DNA of 64,000 nucleotides, taken from NCBI GenBank assembly GCA_004020875.1, contig SAPZ01000007.1, positions 62,001-126,000 on the forward strand. Direction: 5' to 3'. The notes beneath the pieces are model-generated. The model did not search any database. It saw nothing but the letters and a program-made list of their open reading frames with translations, and had not been told where the DNA came from. How positions within the stretch are numbered: the stretch's first letter is position 1; the number at the start of each line of letters is the position of its first letter. Below are positions 17,699 to 26,411 of the stretch, in pieces. A program made the translations under genes and the position numbers. The stretch comes from Mesorhizobium sp. (GTDB taxonomy: Bacteria > Pseudomonadota > Alphaproteobacteria > Rhizobiales > Rhizobiaceae).

Positions 17699-18580
17699 AT
17701 GAAGAGCCCGGCCGACATCATCACCCGCCTGCAATTGATGTCGCAAGACGGCACCAAGTCGGACCGACGGCTGGCCGGGCTGGTGCTTTCCGACCTTGAT
17801 TTCGCCTCCAAGGCCGCCATCTCGGAGATCGCCGCGCGCGTCGGCGTCAGCGAGCCGACCGTCACCCGCTTCTGCCGGAATCTCGGCTGCGAGGGCTTGC
17901 GCGATTTCAAGTTCTATCTCGCCCAGGCGATCGCCATCGGCGGCCAGTATCTGTCGCCGGAGCCGCTCAGCCGCGACGCGCGCGAGCAGCGCATCGCGTC
18001 GGCCATCACCGAGGCGGCGATCGCCGCCATCCAGCGCGCCAGCGAGAATCTCGACATGACGACGCTGATGGATGTCGCCGCCCGGATTGCAGGCTCCGGC
18101 AATGTGCTCTGCATCGGCTCCGGCGGCATCTCCTCGATGATGGCGACCGAGATGCAGAACCGGCTGTTCCGGCTCGGTCTCTCGGCGCTCGCCCAGACCG
18201 ACGGCCAGCTACAGCGCATGTATGCCGCCGTCGCGACGCCGGAGACGATGCTGCTTGCCTTCTCCGTTTCGGGCTATGCACGCTCGGTGATCGAGGCTGT
18301 GGAGGTCGCGCAGCAATACGGCGCCGCCACCGTCGCCATCACCGCGCCGGACTCGGCCTTGGCCAAGGTTGCAGATACGGTCATCCTGCTGCAGTCGGTC
18401 GAGGACGGCAACATCTACAAGCCGACCTCGTCGCGCTACGCGCTTCTGGCCATCCTCGACATGATCGCCACCACGGTGGCGGAATCACGCGGGCCGAAAG
18501 TGCTGGAGAATCTGCGCCGCATCAAGCAGAGCGTGAACACGCTCAAGGTGGACGATCCGAAGCTGCCGCTGGGGGATTGA
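17699..18580 (+). CDS. MurR/RpiR family transcriptional regulator
   Basis: A 293-residue regulator. The N-terminal HTH (residues ~1-80) includes ISEIAARVGVSEPTVTRFCR, typical of RpiR proteins. A SIS sugar-phosphate-binding domain (residues ~115-265, GSGGISSMMATEMQNRLFRLG) follows. It lies 7 bases downstream of the ATPase gene in the same operon. It probably senses a phosphorylated sugar and controls both divergent operons through the 17-bp sites at 15734 and 15785. Confidence 0.94.
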   Translation: MKSPADIITRLQLMSQDGTKSDRRLAGLVLSDLDFASKAAISEIAARVGVSEPTVTRFCRNLGCEGLRDFKFYLAQAIAIGGQYLSPEPLSRDAREQRIASAITEAAIAAIQRASENLDMTTLMDVAARIAGSGNVLCIGSGGISSMMATEMQNRLFRLGLSALAQTDGQLQRMYAAVATPETMLLAFSVSGYARSVIEAVEVAQQYGAATVAITAPDSALAKVADTVILLQSVEDGNIYKPTSSRYALLAILDMIATTVAESRGPKVLENLRRIKQSVNTLKVDDPKLPLGD

Positions 18581-18649
18581 AGCGATAAATTTCGCCTGTG
18601 GCAGGCAAAATTGCCCGCCCGCAAGCTGCTCAATCTCCAACCGCCGCGC

Positions 18650-18727
18650 CGCCCTCATCCGCCTGCCGGCACCTGCTCCCCGTCACTAAACGGGGAGAAA
18701 TGCCCGGCAGGGCAATGAGGGGCAGCG
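18650..18727. repeat. Intergenic inverted repeat
   Basis: A CTCCCCGT/ACGGGGAG hairpin lies inside CTGCCGG...CCCGGCAGG and CCCTCAT...ATGAGGGG arms. It separates the convergent RpiR and DUF167 genes, and may act as a two-way transcript end. Related in style to the elements at 4319 and 10651. Confidence 0.7.
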
Positions 18728-18756
18728 CCTACCAGGGAAATCTGGTCAATGCGGTC

Positions 18757-19071
18757 TCAATTGCCGATGAGAGCTTCAACGCTTTTGGTCAATGTCCTTG
18801 GTTCCCCCACGACCCGCAGCGTCTTCAACCGCGACGTGCCGCCGGCGACCACCGAAACGGCCGACACTGGCACACCCAGCGCCTTGGCCATCATCCGTTC
18901 CAGCGCTTGATTGGCGGCGCCGTTCTCCGGCACGGCGCGCACGCGGGCCTTGAGATGGCTGCGCCCGTCGGCGGCGGTCTCGACGCCGTCGATCCGGTCG
19001 AGCGCCGCTTTCGGCGTCAGCCGCACGAAGAGGTCGATGCCGTTCTCGCGCGGCCGAAACGGCGTGCTCAT
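18757..19071 (-). CDS. DUF167 (YggU family) protein
   Basis: A 104-residue small cytosolic protein of the DUF167/YggU family, of unknown function. It shows the conserved VRLTPKAALDRIDGV start, KARVRAVPENGAANQALERMMA centre and a lysine-rich GGTSRLKTLRV strand. Its ATG shares one base with the stop of the yggT-like gene upstream (TGATG), so the pair is translationally coupled. The YggT-YggU pairing is widespread in proteobacteria. Confidence 0.92.
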   Translation of the reverse strand: MSTPFRPRENGIDLFVRLTPKAALDRIDGVETAADGRSHLKARVRAVPENGAANQALERMMAKALGVPVSAVSVVAGGTSRLKTLRVVGEPRTLTKSVEALIGN

Positions 19072-19370
19072 CAGCCGCCGGTGACGACCCAGGACCAGAC
19101 CGTGGTGACCAGGAACTGCCGGATGAAGAAAAGGATCAGAAGCAGGATGATCGGCGAAATGTCGATGCCGCCGAGATCGGGCATGAAGCGGCGGATCGGG
19201 CGCAGGGCCGGCTCGGTCAACCGATAGAGCATGTTGCCGACGCTGCCGACGAACTGGTTGCGCGAGTTAACGACATTGAAGGCGTAGAGCCAGGAAAAGA
19301 TCGCCGAGGCGATGATGATCCACCAATAGATATCAAGCGCCATGACGATGGTCTGAATAAGGGCGATCAT
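19071..19370 (-). CDS. YggT family membrane protein
   Basis: A 99-residue inner-membrane protein with two hydrophobic segments ([21 protein letters not shown] and [16 protein letters not shown]). Between them is the conserved [25 protein letters not shown]. An upstream in-frame ATG at 19493 exists, but its extra residues are encoded by a GC-rich direct repeat; MIALIQTIV at 19370 fits the family. YggT proteins are implicated in osmotic tolerance and envelope function in some bacteria. Confidence 0.9.
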   Translation of the reverse strand: MIALIQTIVMALDIYWWIIIASAIFSWLYAFNVVNSRNQFVGSVGNMLYRLTEPALRPIRRFMPDLGGIDISPIILLLILFFIRQFLVTTVWSWVVTGG

Positions 19371-19412
19371 GCCGGTCTCCGAATTGTCGCCGACATGTAG
19401 CCATTGCTTGGC

Positions 19413-19474
19413 GTGCGGGCAAGGCCCGCGGGCTTGGCGAGCGGGCTTGGCGAGCGGGCAAGTCCCGCCCGCAC
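19413..19474. repeat. GC-rich palindrome with internal direct repeat
   Basis: GTGCGGGC (19413-19420) pairs with GCCCGCAC (19467-19474). Inside, GGGCTTGGCGAGC occurs twice in tandem. It lies upstream of the yggT-like gene. Confidence 0.7.
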
Positions 19475-19547
19475 GGGTCTGTGGCTGGCCCATCGTTTCG
19501 CCTTGACATCAAACGGGCGCGACCGATACAAGCCGATCCGCTGGAAC

Positions 19548-19623
19548 GGGGCTGTAGCTCAGCTGGGAGAGCGCATCGTTCGCAATGATGAGGTCAGGGG
19601 TTCGATCCCCCTCAGCTCCACCA
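19548..19623 (+). tRNA. tRNA-Ala (anticodon CGC)
   Basis: A full 76-base cloverleaf with encoded CCA. The acceptor stem GGGGCUG pairs with CAGCUCC and includes the G3:U70 wobble pair that identifies alanine tRNAs. The anticodon stem is CAUCG/UGAUG and the loop is UUCGCAA, giving anticodon CGC (codon GCG). The T-arm AGGGG-UUCGAUC-CCCCU is perfect. No integrase gene is nearby, so there is no sign of use as an attachment site here. Confidence 0.97.
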
Positions 19624-19799
19624 GCCAGCACAAGCGTTCGCTTGTCGACGGCTTCTGCCTCCTCGCTCGCCATTTCGTGACCGCCGGATTTCGGGCCGCG
19701 TGCCTGGAACCAATGGCGGGGCAATTCGGTTCAGCTATAGTTTTGAAGCTGATAATGCCCAGCCCGCTGGGTAAGCGGCGATTCTCGAGGAGTTCCATC

Positions 19800-20243
19800 A
19801 TGCAGATTTCGTCCAGGTTCCGTTCAGTCGCGGTTGCGGCAATCGCCGCCGCAGGCGTGAGCATTGCCAGCGCCGCGCATGCCGACAGCGGCACGATCCG
19901 CTTCTCCGTTTACAAGGCGGCCTTTTTCATCGGCGGCTCCGGCGGCGAAGGCACGCTGACTTTCCATGGTAAACGCTATCCGATCTCGATCGGCGGCGTC
20001 TCGGGCGGCCTCGCCTTCGGCGCGTCCAAAACCTATTTCCAGGGCAGGGTGCGCCATATCCGTCGCGCCAGCGATGTGACGGGCGTCTATGGAGCTGCCG
20101 GCGGCGGCGGCGCGCTCGGCAGAGGCGCCCAGGTGATCGTCATGACCAATGACAAGGGCGCCCAGCTCGAGCTCACCGGCAGGCAGGTCGGCCTGCAGGT
20201 CAATGCCGATCTCAGCGGCATCAGCATCGCGCTGAAGCGATAG
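19800..20243 (+). CDS. Exported glycine-rich protein, unknown function
   Basis: A 147-residue protein with a Sec signal peptide cleaved near SAAHA-DSG (residue ~29). The mature part (IRFSVYKAAFFIGGSGGEGT) is beta-rich and glycine-rich and ends GRQVGLQVNADLSGISIAL. The end vaguely resembles the DUF1134/EipA fold (GARLGVNVGYL), but this is not a firm match. The frame is open upstream across the tRNA; ATG 19800 is chosen because the signal peptide begins there. Confidence 0.7.
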   Translation: MQISSRFRSVAVAAIAAAGVSIASAAHADSGTIRFSVYKAAFFIGGSGGEGTLTFHGKRYPISIGGVSGGLAFGASKTYFQGRVRHIRRASDVTGVYGAAGGGGALGRGAQVIVMTNDKGAQLELTGRQVGLQVNADLSGISIALKR

Positions 20244-20262
20244 GGCCGTCACTTTCTGGCAC

Positions 20263-20283
20263 TCCCGGGAGAGCTACCCGGGA
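20263..20283 (+). terminator. Hairpin after the exported-protein gene
   Basis: TCCCGGG (20263-20269), a 7-base loop and CCCGGGA (20277-20283) start 19 bases after the stop codon. There is no clear T-run, so termination is possible rather than certain. Confidence 0.45.
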
Positions 20284-20665
20284 ATGCCATTCGATCGCGG
20301 AATCGAGCGCCCCAGGTTTACGCTAAGCCTTTCGCTTGGCCGGGGTGGCCAGGTGCCGAACACGTTCGCTAACCGAATATCCTTGGCGCATTCAGGTAGC
20401 TTGAAATCAATTTTGTTTTTCGTCGCACGGGTCAGTGCGCCCTCGGCGCAGCCCCTTCTGCGCTGATTCTCGGTCAAACCCTCATCGGCAGATTGTCCCG
20501 CAATTGGCCTTGCCTGACTGAATAGCGGAGCGCTCCAATCCTGGAACGTCCGAACGCAACGGTCATGAACGTTCACTGAATGGAGCCTTCAGCCTCCGTT
20601 CCGAGTGACTTCCCTACAAAGGGCCGTTCAACAAGCGGTCCCCCGCCGCATCGAAGGAGAAGTCC
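20284..20665. other. Gene-free 380-bp region upstream of the curlin gene
   Basis: No open frame with a plausible start or family match on either strand. It presumably carries the curlin promoter; a short AT-rich patch (TTGAAATCAATTTTGTTTTT, from 20401) is the only local compositional feature. No operator repeat stood out. Confidence 0.5.
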
Positions 20666-21103
20666 ATGACCCGCACATCGATCATCGCAACGGCCTTTGC
20701 CGCAGTCGTTGGTTTCACCGCCATCGCGCCCGCCATGGCCAACGACGTCAACATCGAACAATATGGCTGGCGCAATTCAGCGGGCGGCGCCCAGCATGGC
20801 TACCGTAACCGCGTCCATTTCCACCAGGATGGCCGCTTCAACACCGCGATCGGTCAGCAATATGGTCGTCGCAACCTCTCGGTGATCGGGCAGCAGGGCG
20901 TAAACAACTACGGCGCGACTTATCAGTACGGCAACCGAAACGCTGCGGGCATTGCCCAGATCGGCTCGAACCACACCGCGATCCTGACGCAGGACGGCAA
21001 CGGCAACATCGCAGCCGGCGTTCAGGTCGGCCACGGGTGCAATGCCGACGTCAGCCAGGGTGGCAGCGGCAATGTAGCCGCCTTCGTCCAGGATTGCCCC
21101 TGA
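20666..21103 (+). CDS. Curlin repeat protein (CsgA-like amyloid subunit)
   Basis: A 145-residue secreted protein. The signal peptide ends near APAMA-NDV (residue ~26). The mature chain is about ten curlin repeats with core Q-x-G-x-x-N (QYGWRN, QHGYRN, QDGRFN, QYGRRN, QQGVNN, QYGNRN, QIGSNH, QDGNGN, QVGHGC, QGGSGN), the signature of functional amyloid fibre subunits. An AAGGAGAAG ribosome site precedes the ATG. It lies upstream of csgH and a second curlin gene. The last cysteines (GHGC, QDCP) are unusual for curlins and might form a disulfide. Confidence 0.9.
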   Translation: MTRTSIIATAFAAVVGFTAIAPAMANDVNIEQYGWRNSAGGAQHGYRNRVHFHQDGRFNTAIGQQYGRRNLSVIGQQGVNNYGATYQYGNRNAAGIAQIGSNHTAILTQDGNGNIAAGVQVGHGCNADVSQGGSGNVAAFVQDCP

Positions 21104-21162
21104 ACCACGGTGGCCGGCAATGGTTTGCCGTCCACCATCCTGGTAGTGCGAGGAGATCATCC

Positions 21163-21564
21163 ATGACCAGACTGGACAAGCATGCGACGGCGGCATGGGC
21201 CGCGCTCCTGGCTGCGATAACCGCTGGCGCGACAGGCGCGACGGCCGGCAAGGATCGCTCGACTTCCGGGCCGGTGCGATGCGAGATACGGGACACGATT
21301 GAAGCAGACGCCATCCTGCTGGAGCCCCTAGTCTATGCTGACAAGAGCACCAGCGGCACCTACACGATCAGCGTCTCGGGAGATGGTGCGTCCGGCTCCG
21401 CCAATATCCGGCAGGGCGGCGTCTTCGAAGCCGATCCGGGCAATCCCGCATCCCTCGGCCGGATGAGCTTGGGAGCGGATGGCGCTGCCTACGACGTCAA
21501 GCTGAAAGTGATCGCAGGCGACACGAGCGTCAGCTGCGTCAAGCAAGTGCCTGGCGCAACCTGA
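21163..21564 (+). CDS. csgH: CsgH-like curli assembly factor
   Basis: A 133-residue exported protein. The signal region ends near residue 28, then a compact beta-sandwich domain with VRCEIRDTIEAD, SGTYTISVSGDGASGSANI and a late VSCVKQ. This pattern (two cysteines, NIRQGG strand) matches CsgH, the periplasmic alphaproteobacterial protein that holds curlin subunits soluble. ATG 21163 follows an AGGAG site; the longer upstream frame is a shadow. It sits between two curlin genes, which supports the assignment. Confidence 0.85.
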   Translation: MTRLDKHATAAWAALLAAITAGATGATAGKDRSTSGPVRCEIRDTIEADAILLEPLVYADKSTSGTYTISVSGDGASGSANIRQGGVFEADPGNPASLGRMSLGADGAAYDVKLKVIAGDTSVSCVKQVPGAT

Positions 21565-21595
21565 GCGTCGGTTCTGCCGGTCGGTCGATCGAAAG

Positions 21596-21620
21596 GAGGG
21601 CTCCGGGCACCGGAGCCCTC
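21596..21620 (+). terminator. Strong hairpin after csgH
   Basis: A perfect 11-bp stem, GAGGGCTCCGG (21596-21606) and CCGGAGCCCTC (21610-21620), with a 3-base loop, 31 bases after the csgH stop. A second stem CGCCCCG/CGGGGCG follows at 21631-21653. It probably ends or attenuates the curlin-csgH transcript before the second curlin gene. Confidence 0.75.
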
Positions 21621-21824
21621 TGCCATTTCCCGCCCCGGAGTAGCTTCGGGGCGGAAGCTTGCCGTCCAGATCACACTAAGAAAACATCCAGAGCCGCTGG
21701 CGATCTGTCGAAGTCTGAACCAATGCCGGAACTTGAACGGCTGCTGAACGATCCCTTCCGTCATGGTTCAGCCTGGTTATGCGACTGTCCCCCATCGACG
21801 GTCGAACCTGCCAGGAGACGTAAC

Positions 21825-22241
21825 ATGAACCGCCAGATCACAAAGCTCATCCACGCCACCGCGCTCGCCGCCGCCATCGGCCTGCCCCTTGCTTCCGCTC
21901 CCGCAGAAGCGGGCGGTTCGATCGGGTTCTACTACTCGCCTCGGACGGCCCGCGATGCGCGGGCGCTGGATCTCGGTCTACGCGCCTATTCGGCCTATAA
22001 CGGGCTGCGCAGCGGTGCCCATATCAGGCAGCTCGGCAGGAACAATCGTGCCGGCATAGGTCAGGACGGTGCCGGCAACCTCGGCGTAATTCGGCAGGAG
22101 GGCAGTGGACACATCGCCATCTTGCGGCAAGACGGCAACGACAATTCCTACGGCATTTTCCAGTTCGGCAGAAACACCGATGCCAACGTCGCGCAGGCCG
22201 GCGACGGCCAGAGCGGTGCTGCCGTGCTGTTCGGCTGGTAG
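21825..22241 (+). CDS. Second curlin repeat protein (CsgB-like)
   Basis: A 138-residue exported protein. The signal peptide ends near SAPAEA-GGS. A ~50-residue non-repeat region is followed by about six curlin repeats (QLGRNN, QDGAGN, QEGSGH, QDGNDN, QFGRNT, QAGDGQ). Having fewer repeats and a non-repeat head, it may be the minor or nucleator subunit, like CsgB; that is inference. ATG 21825 is behind a CAGGAGACG site. The secretion genes csgE, csgF and csgG are not in this window. Confidence 0.85.
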   Translation: MNRQITKLIHATALAAAIGLPLASAPAEAGGSIGFYYSPRTARDARALDLGLRAYSAYNGLRSGAHIRQLGRNNRAGIGQDGAGNLGVIRQEGSGHIAILRQDGNDNSYGIFQFGRNTDANVAQAGDGQSGAAVLFGW

Positions 22242-22259
22242 GCGAGAAATCGCCGGATT

Positions 22260-22295
22260 GCGGATACGTGGACGGCGGTCCGGCCGCGTATCCGC
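22260..22295 (+). terminator. Hairpin after the second curlin gene
   Basis: GCGGATACG (22260-22268) pairs with CGTATCCGC (22287-22295), with an inner GGAC/GTCC stem, 18 bases beyond the stop. There is no T-run. Confidence 0.5.
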
Positions 22296-22379
22296 CGTCG
22301 ATTGTCTTCGTCACATCCTGCCATGCCTGCAAGCGGGCCTCTGCAAAAAGCGCAGGCAGCTCCGGCCCCCTGGGTAGGC

Positions 22380-22715
22380 TCAATTGTCCCAGTCATCCCA
22401 ATTGTCTTCGTCCTGTGGCGGGTAGTTTGGAACGACCCGGATAATCGGCCGCGGACGCTGATAGCGCCAGTCATACCCGTCCGGCGGCTGCGGCTCATAG
22501 GTGCGATAAGCGGGTTGGTAATAATGTTTCCGCTTCCAGTATTGATGCCTCTTGTGCGGCCGAACGCAGTAGCCGTCATCGGTCAGATAAGCGCATGTGA
22601 CATGCGCCTCCTGCACCAGGCTATTTCCAGCCGGCACGCCAATCGTCGGCGCCGCCTCGACCGCCGGCATCATCGCCAGCATGGTCCCGGCAAGGGCAAG
22701 AACAGATAGTTTCAT
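22380..22715 (-). CDS. Small exported tyrosine/proline-rich protein, unknown
   Basis: A 111-residue protein. The signal peptide (MKLSVLALAGTMLAMMPAVEA) is clear. The mature part has CAYLTDDGYCVRPHKRHQYW, then a Tyr/Pro/Arg-rich stretch and an acidic, Trp-rich end (DEDNWDDWDN). I do not recognise a family. ATG 22715 is used because the signal peptide starts there; the frame runs on to 22808. It is convergent with the curli genes. Confidence 0.6.
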   Translation of the reverse strand: MKLSVLALAGTMLAMMPAVEAAPTIGVPAGNSLVQEAHVTCAYLTDDGYCVRPHKRHQYWKRKHYYQPAYRTYEPQPPDGYDWRYQRPRPIIRVVPNYPPQDEDNWDDWDN

Positions 22716-22984
22716 CGGCCTCTCCAACGTCTCCAGAATAAGGCCGGAGGAACGTCCCGATTTGGGGCGATTTGCGGCGGCCGAGATCACTTTGATTTTC
22801 CGCCGCACATATGAGCGTTAGATCATGTACCGGGCCGGCGTCAGGCTGAGGTCAGAGCGACCGCTTTCGCGCAATCCCTAGCTCCCCGACACAGGATTTT
22901 TGAAAGGTGCCGTTCGTCTTGGCGTAAGATTTGCCATTCACTCCGTGAAATCATCGCAAACGCCAGGGTTGGTTGAAGCCGCCC

Positions 22985-23046
22985 CAACCTCGACATCCGA
23001 GGGTCTTCGCGACGGAGCTTCGCTCCTGCTTCGCCCTAGAATGATG
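22985..23046. repeat. Dispersed-type intergenic repeat with stem-loop
   Basis: Contains CCTCGACATCCGAGG and GGAGCTTCGCTCC hairpins and GCTTCGCCCTAGAATGA, similar in style to the element at 40785-40974. It lies in the ~420-base gap (22716-23134) between an exported-protein gene and the asmA-like gene, where no credible gene is seen. Confidence 0.55.
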
Positions 23047-23134
23047 ATCGCGATGGGCGTTTCGGCCAATCTCCAACGCTGACCTGTCAAAACCCCTGTG
23101 CAGTGCCACTGGCGTTCCCGGCGCGCCCCTAACG

Positions 23135-26100
23135 CTAGTTGCCCAACTGATCGAGAAGCGTTTCTATTTCCCCCTTCTTGGGCGCTTCGGGAGAATCAGG
23201 CGCAGCTTGCGGGTCGACCGGTGTGGGTTCGGCCGCCGGCGCGGCGATCTCTGCCTCGGTCCCGCTGCCGGTTTTCGAACTTGGCGGCGGCGCCCTGTTT
23301 TCCGTATCGCCGTTGTCGGGCGCCGCGGCTGCCCCCGGAGGGGCAGGCGGAGCTTTGGGCCGGGGCGGGGCGTTGCGCAGAATGTTGCCGAGCAGATCGG
23401 CGGCTCCCTTGCCGGAGCCGTCTGCGTTCGAGCCTGTCTGGCCCGGGATCAGCTTGTCGAGATTGAGTTTTCCGGTTGGCAGACCGAGGCGGCTCAACAT
23501 ATCCAGCGCGCCCTTCGGGTCCTTGGCCAACGCGCTCACATCCGGATAAGCACGGGGCGCGGAGAGCGGACCCTGGACCACGATTGGCACCCCGATGCCC
23601 TTCACGGCGACGTCGCCTCCCTGCCCGGCAAGCGAAGCGACGACGCGGGGGTTGAGACGCATGTCGAGGGTCTGGTCGGCGAGGTCGATCCTGCCCGCGC
23701 CGTCCATCCGCACCAGCGGGCCCAGCAGGCTGATGTCCGTCGTCTGCGCGACGCCGTTGTCGATCGCGAATGAGGCGCCGAGTTCGGTGATTGTCGTCTT
23801 CTTGGCCTGATCTTGCTTGAAGCCGCCGGCGAGCAGCCCGACTAAATTGTTATAGACCTCCGCTATGTCGATGCCGCGGAAGGCGCCGTCGCTGAATTTC
23901 GTCGCTGCCTTGCCGCGGAGGGAGCGGGCAAGCGATTTCGTGGTCTTTCCAGAGCCTGAAACCGCGACCGTCGCATCGAGCGTTCCTTCGATGCTATCGA
24001 AATCCGCCGCGTCATCAAGCAAGGGCGCCGCAGCCGCGCCGGTGATCGCCGTGTTGAGGTCCAGAGAAGCGGCGTCGCCGGAGCCGTCGGCGGTCATCGC
24101 CGCAGCAATCGTGCCGCCGTAGAAGCGGCTTTGCGGCACATTCAAGTGAGCCTTGCCATCCGCCACCGTCAGGCTGGTTGCCACCGGCCCGGCGAAGAGC
24201 TTTCCATAGCCGAGCTTGTCGGCCTGGATATCCGCCTTGGCATCAAGTCCCTTGAGGAAGGAGAGATCGATCGGCGCGTCGGCTGCCGCGCCTGGTTTTT
24301 GTTTGCCGCCGGCCGCGGCCCCAGCGCCGCCAGCGAACGCTGCAAGGTCGAGTTTCGCGAAATTGAGCGACGTCCGGATGGTGAGAGGCTCCCCCAGTTT
24401 CACCGAGCCTTGCCCCGACGCCTTGACGCCGTTCAATGTGGCGGTGGCCTTCTGGAAGGAGAATTGCGTTGGGCTAGCGTCGACATCGCCCTTGAAGGCA
24501 AAGTCCTGCAGGCTGCGGGAAGCGCCTTGTCCCAGCCATTGCATCAGTCTGTCGACCGAGGGCGATGTGGCAGAGACCTGGCCCTTGAACGTGCCGCCAC
24601 CGCCGACAGTGCCGCTTATGCTGCCTTCGAGAAATTTGGAGGAAACCGAAAGGCTGATCGGGCCGGACGCGTCGGCAACGGAGCCGCCGGCTACAAAGGA
24701 TGCCGGCGCGATCTGAGACTTGAAGGCAACGGCCTGCCCCCGCCAGGCAAGCTTGCCTGTGACATCGACCGGCTTGCCGATATCGCGAACCTTCGCATCA
24801 AGGGTGAGCCCGGTGATTTCGTCGGCCGTTCGGGTTTCGGCAAGCGCCGCAAGCGGAAGCTTGCCTTCTCGAATCCCGACCGTTCCCTGCAGATTGACGC
24901 TGCTGCGTATCCGCTCGGCGGTAAGCCCGCGAAAAGCGAATCCCATATCGGCCGTGAGCTTGCCCGACAATGGCACGGATTGTCCGGCAAGCTTCGCCAA
25001 TGAGACGATGTCCAGCCCGGAACTCGCGATATTGCCCCGTATGGTCGGAGGTGTTTCACCGACATTCGTCGAGGCGTTCGCCGTGAGGCTTCCCGCGTCC
25101 AGGCCGAAGTGCTCGAGCTTTGTCTCGAGATGCCCGCCGCGCAACGTCGCGGCGAGCTGGACATCGGAAGCCCGTATCTTGCCGCCGACCAGTTCATCGA
25201 TTGTCACGCTGATGTCGGCGTCGAAAGCGGCCAGCATGGCAAGGTCGGGCTCTCCGGAACCAGCAGCTGTTTTGCTCGCGCTGGAACCAGCCCTTCCGAG
25301 ATCGCTCAAGGCGTCGATGTCGAAGCGCCGGGCCGCCAGGTCGGCTAAGAAGTGATGCCGCACCCCTGGCTGAAACAGCGCATCCATCTGGAAGCTCTGG
25401 TCGCCGATCTCGAACTTTCCGCCCTTGATCTGATAGCTCCCATTGCCGTTGAGCTGGATCTCGCCGCTCGCCTGCAAGGCAGAGAATTTGGCAACGGGCG
25501 CCGGGTCGAGCTGCGCCTCGACGGCGATTTGGGCGGGCAGCCTTTTCAGGATAGGCCTCAAGGCGGAAAGGCTGCCGCTCATTTCAACGCGGCGGCCGTT
25601 GCTGGTGCCGGCCAATGAAAACGAGACCTCCCGATCGAGGTCCGGAACCCTCAGATCGGCGTCGATTGCAGTCACCTTGGCGGCCTTTACGGTCGACGCG
25701 TCCGAGGTGAGGGTGCCGTTCGTTATCGTCAGCTGGTTGATCGCCAGCCGCTCGAGCGTGTCGACAACCGCCGCGAACGGATCGGCCTGAACCTCCTTCT
25801 GTTCCGGCGCTGGCTCCGCGTTCGCCGAAGCCTTGAGCGCGATTGTCGGATCCGCCAATGCGACCGACTGAATCTCAAGTTTTTTCGACCACAGCGACGA
25901 CAGCGTCACCGATGTCGAGAATCGCGGAGCGGATATCGCGATGTTGCCCGAGCCGGTCGAGAGCGAGATATCGTCCGCGACGACTGCCAGCCTGGGCAGG
26001 AGCGACAGTCGGATGGGTCCGTCCAGCCTGATGGTCATGCCGGTCGCGGACGAAAGTTGCCGACCCAGTTCGGCGCGAACCCAGTCGGTTGAAACAAGAG

Positions 26101-26170
26101 CGGGCAGAAGGAAGAGTAGCCCGACGACAAGGACGACGGCTACGGCGAGTGCAGCGACGATCTTTCTCAC
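23135..26170 (-). CDS. AsmA family protein
   Basis: A ~1,011-residue envelope protein. It has one N-terminal transmembrane helix (AALAVAVVLVVGLLFLLPALV) followed by the AsmA start (STDWVRAELGRQLSSATGM, then ITLDGPIRLSLLPRLAV-like strands). A very long beta-rich middle and an AsmA-like C-terminal region lead to a Pro/Ala-rich tail. AsmA-like proteins span the periplasm and are implicated in phospholipid transport and outer-membrane assembly. The start is chosen at GTG 26170 (VRKIVAAL); the frame continues to 26362 with no helix-like start there, and no strong ribosome site is visible. Confidence 0.87.
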   Translation of the reverse strand: MRKIVAALAVAVVLVVGLLFLLPALVSTDWVRAELGRQLSSATGMTIRLDGPIRLSLLPRLAVVADDISLSTGSGNIAISAPRFSTSVTLSSLWSKKLEIQSVALADPTIALKASANAEPAPEQKEVQADPFAAVVDTLERLAINQLTITNGTLTSDASTVKAAKVTAIDADLRVPDLDREVSFSLAGTSNGRRVEMSGSLSALRPILKRLPAQIAVEAQLDPAPVAKFSALQASGEIQLNGNGSYQIKGGKFEIGDQSFQMDALFQPGVRHHFLADLAARRFDIDALSDLGRAGSSASKTAAGSGEPDLAMLAAFDADISVTIDELVGGKIRASDVQLAATLRGGHLETKLEHFGLDAGSLTANASTNVGETPPTIRGNIASSGLDIVSLAKLAGQSVPLSGKLTADMGFAFRGLTAERIRSSVNLQGTVGIREGKLPLAALAETRTADEITGLTLDAKVRDIGKPVDVTGKLAWRGQAVAFKSQIAPASFVAGGSVADASGPISLSVSSKFLEGSISGTVGGGGTFKGQVSATSPSVDRLMQWLGQGASRSLQDFAFKGDVDASPTQFSFQKATATLNGVKASGQGSVKLGEPLTIRTSLNFAKLDLAAFAGGAGAAAGGKQKPGAAADAPIDLSFLKGLDAKADIQADKLGYGKLFAGPVATSLTVADGKAHLNVPQSRFYGGTIAAAMTADGSGDAASLDLNTAITGAAAAPLLDDAADFDSIEGTLDATVAVSGSGKTTKSLARSLRGKAATKFSDGAFRGIDIAEVYNNLVGLLAGGFKQDQAKKTTITELGASFAIDNGVAQTTDISLLGPLVRMDGAGRIDLADQTLDMRLNPRVVASLAGQGGDVAVKGIGVPIVVQGPLSAPRAYPDVSALAKDPKGALDMLSRLGLPTGKLNLDKLIPGQTGSNADGSGKGAADLLGNILRNAPPRPKAPPAPPGAAAAPDNGDTENRAPPPSSKTGSGTEAEIAAPAAEPTPVDPQAAPDSPEAPKKGEIETLLDQLGN

Positions 26171-26411
26171 ATCGACCAGCCAAATGATCGGAAGAATCAG
26201 TATCGTTAAACATACATGCTTCCGGCGCCCGACTGAATCCGGCCGGAATTTTCGGACCTGGCTCGCGGAGGTCGAGGGCTTTTTTGCCAGGCCCATCGCG
26301 ATCGAAACAATGGTCCGGCATGTTGCGCTCGGCGTCTCCGAAAAAAGCCTGGCGCCACTCACTCCGGAGGACGCCGACGCAAACGGAGGCTTCGGACCGG
26401 CCTGATCCCAC

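Noticed and set aside
19548..19623. tRNA-Ala as a phage or island attachment site
   Set aside because: No integrase, no direct repeat of the tRNA 3' end was noticed, and the surrounding genes look native.
22900..23082. A 60-residue plus-strand ORF
   Set aside because: It overlaps a dispersed-repeat-like sequence and has no ribosome site.
24131..25003. A 290-residue plus-strand frame inside the asmA-like gene
   Set aside because: Antisense shadow; no ribosome site or family pattern.
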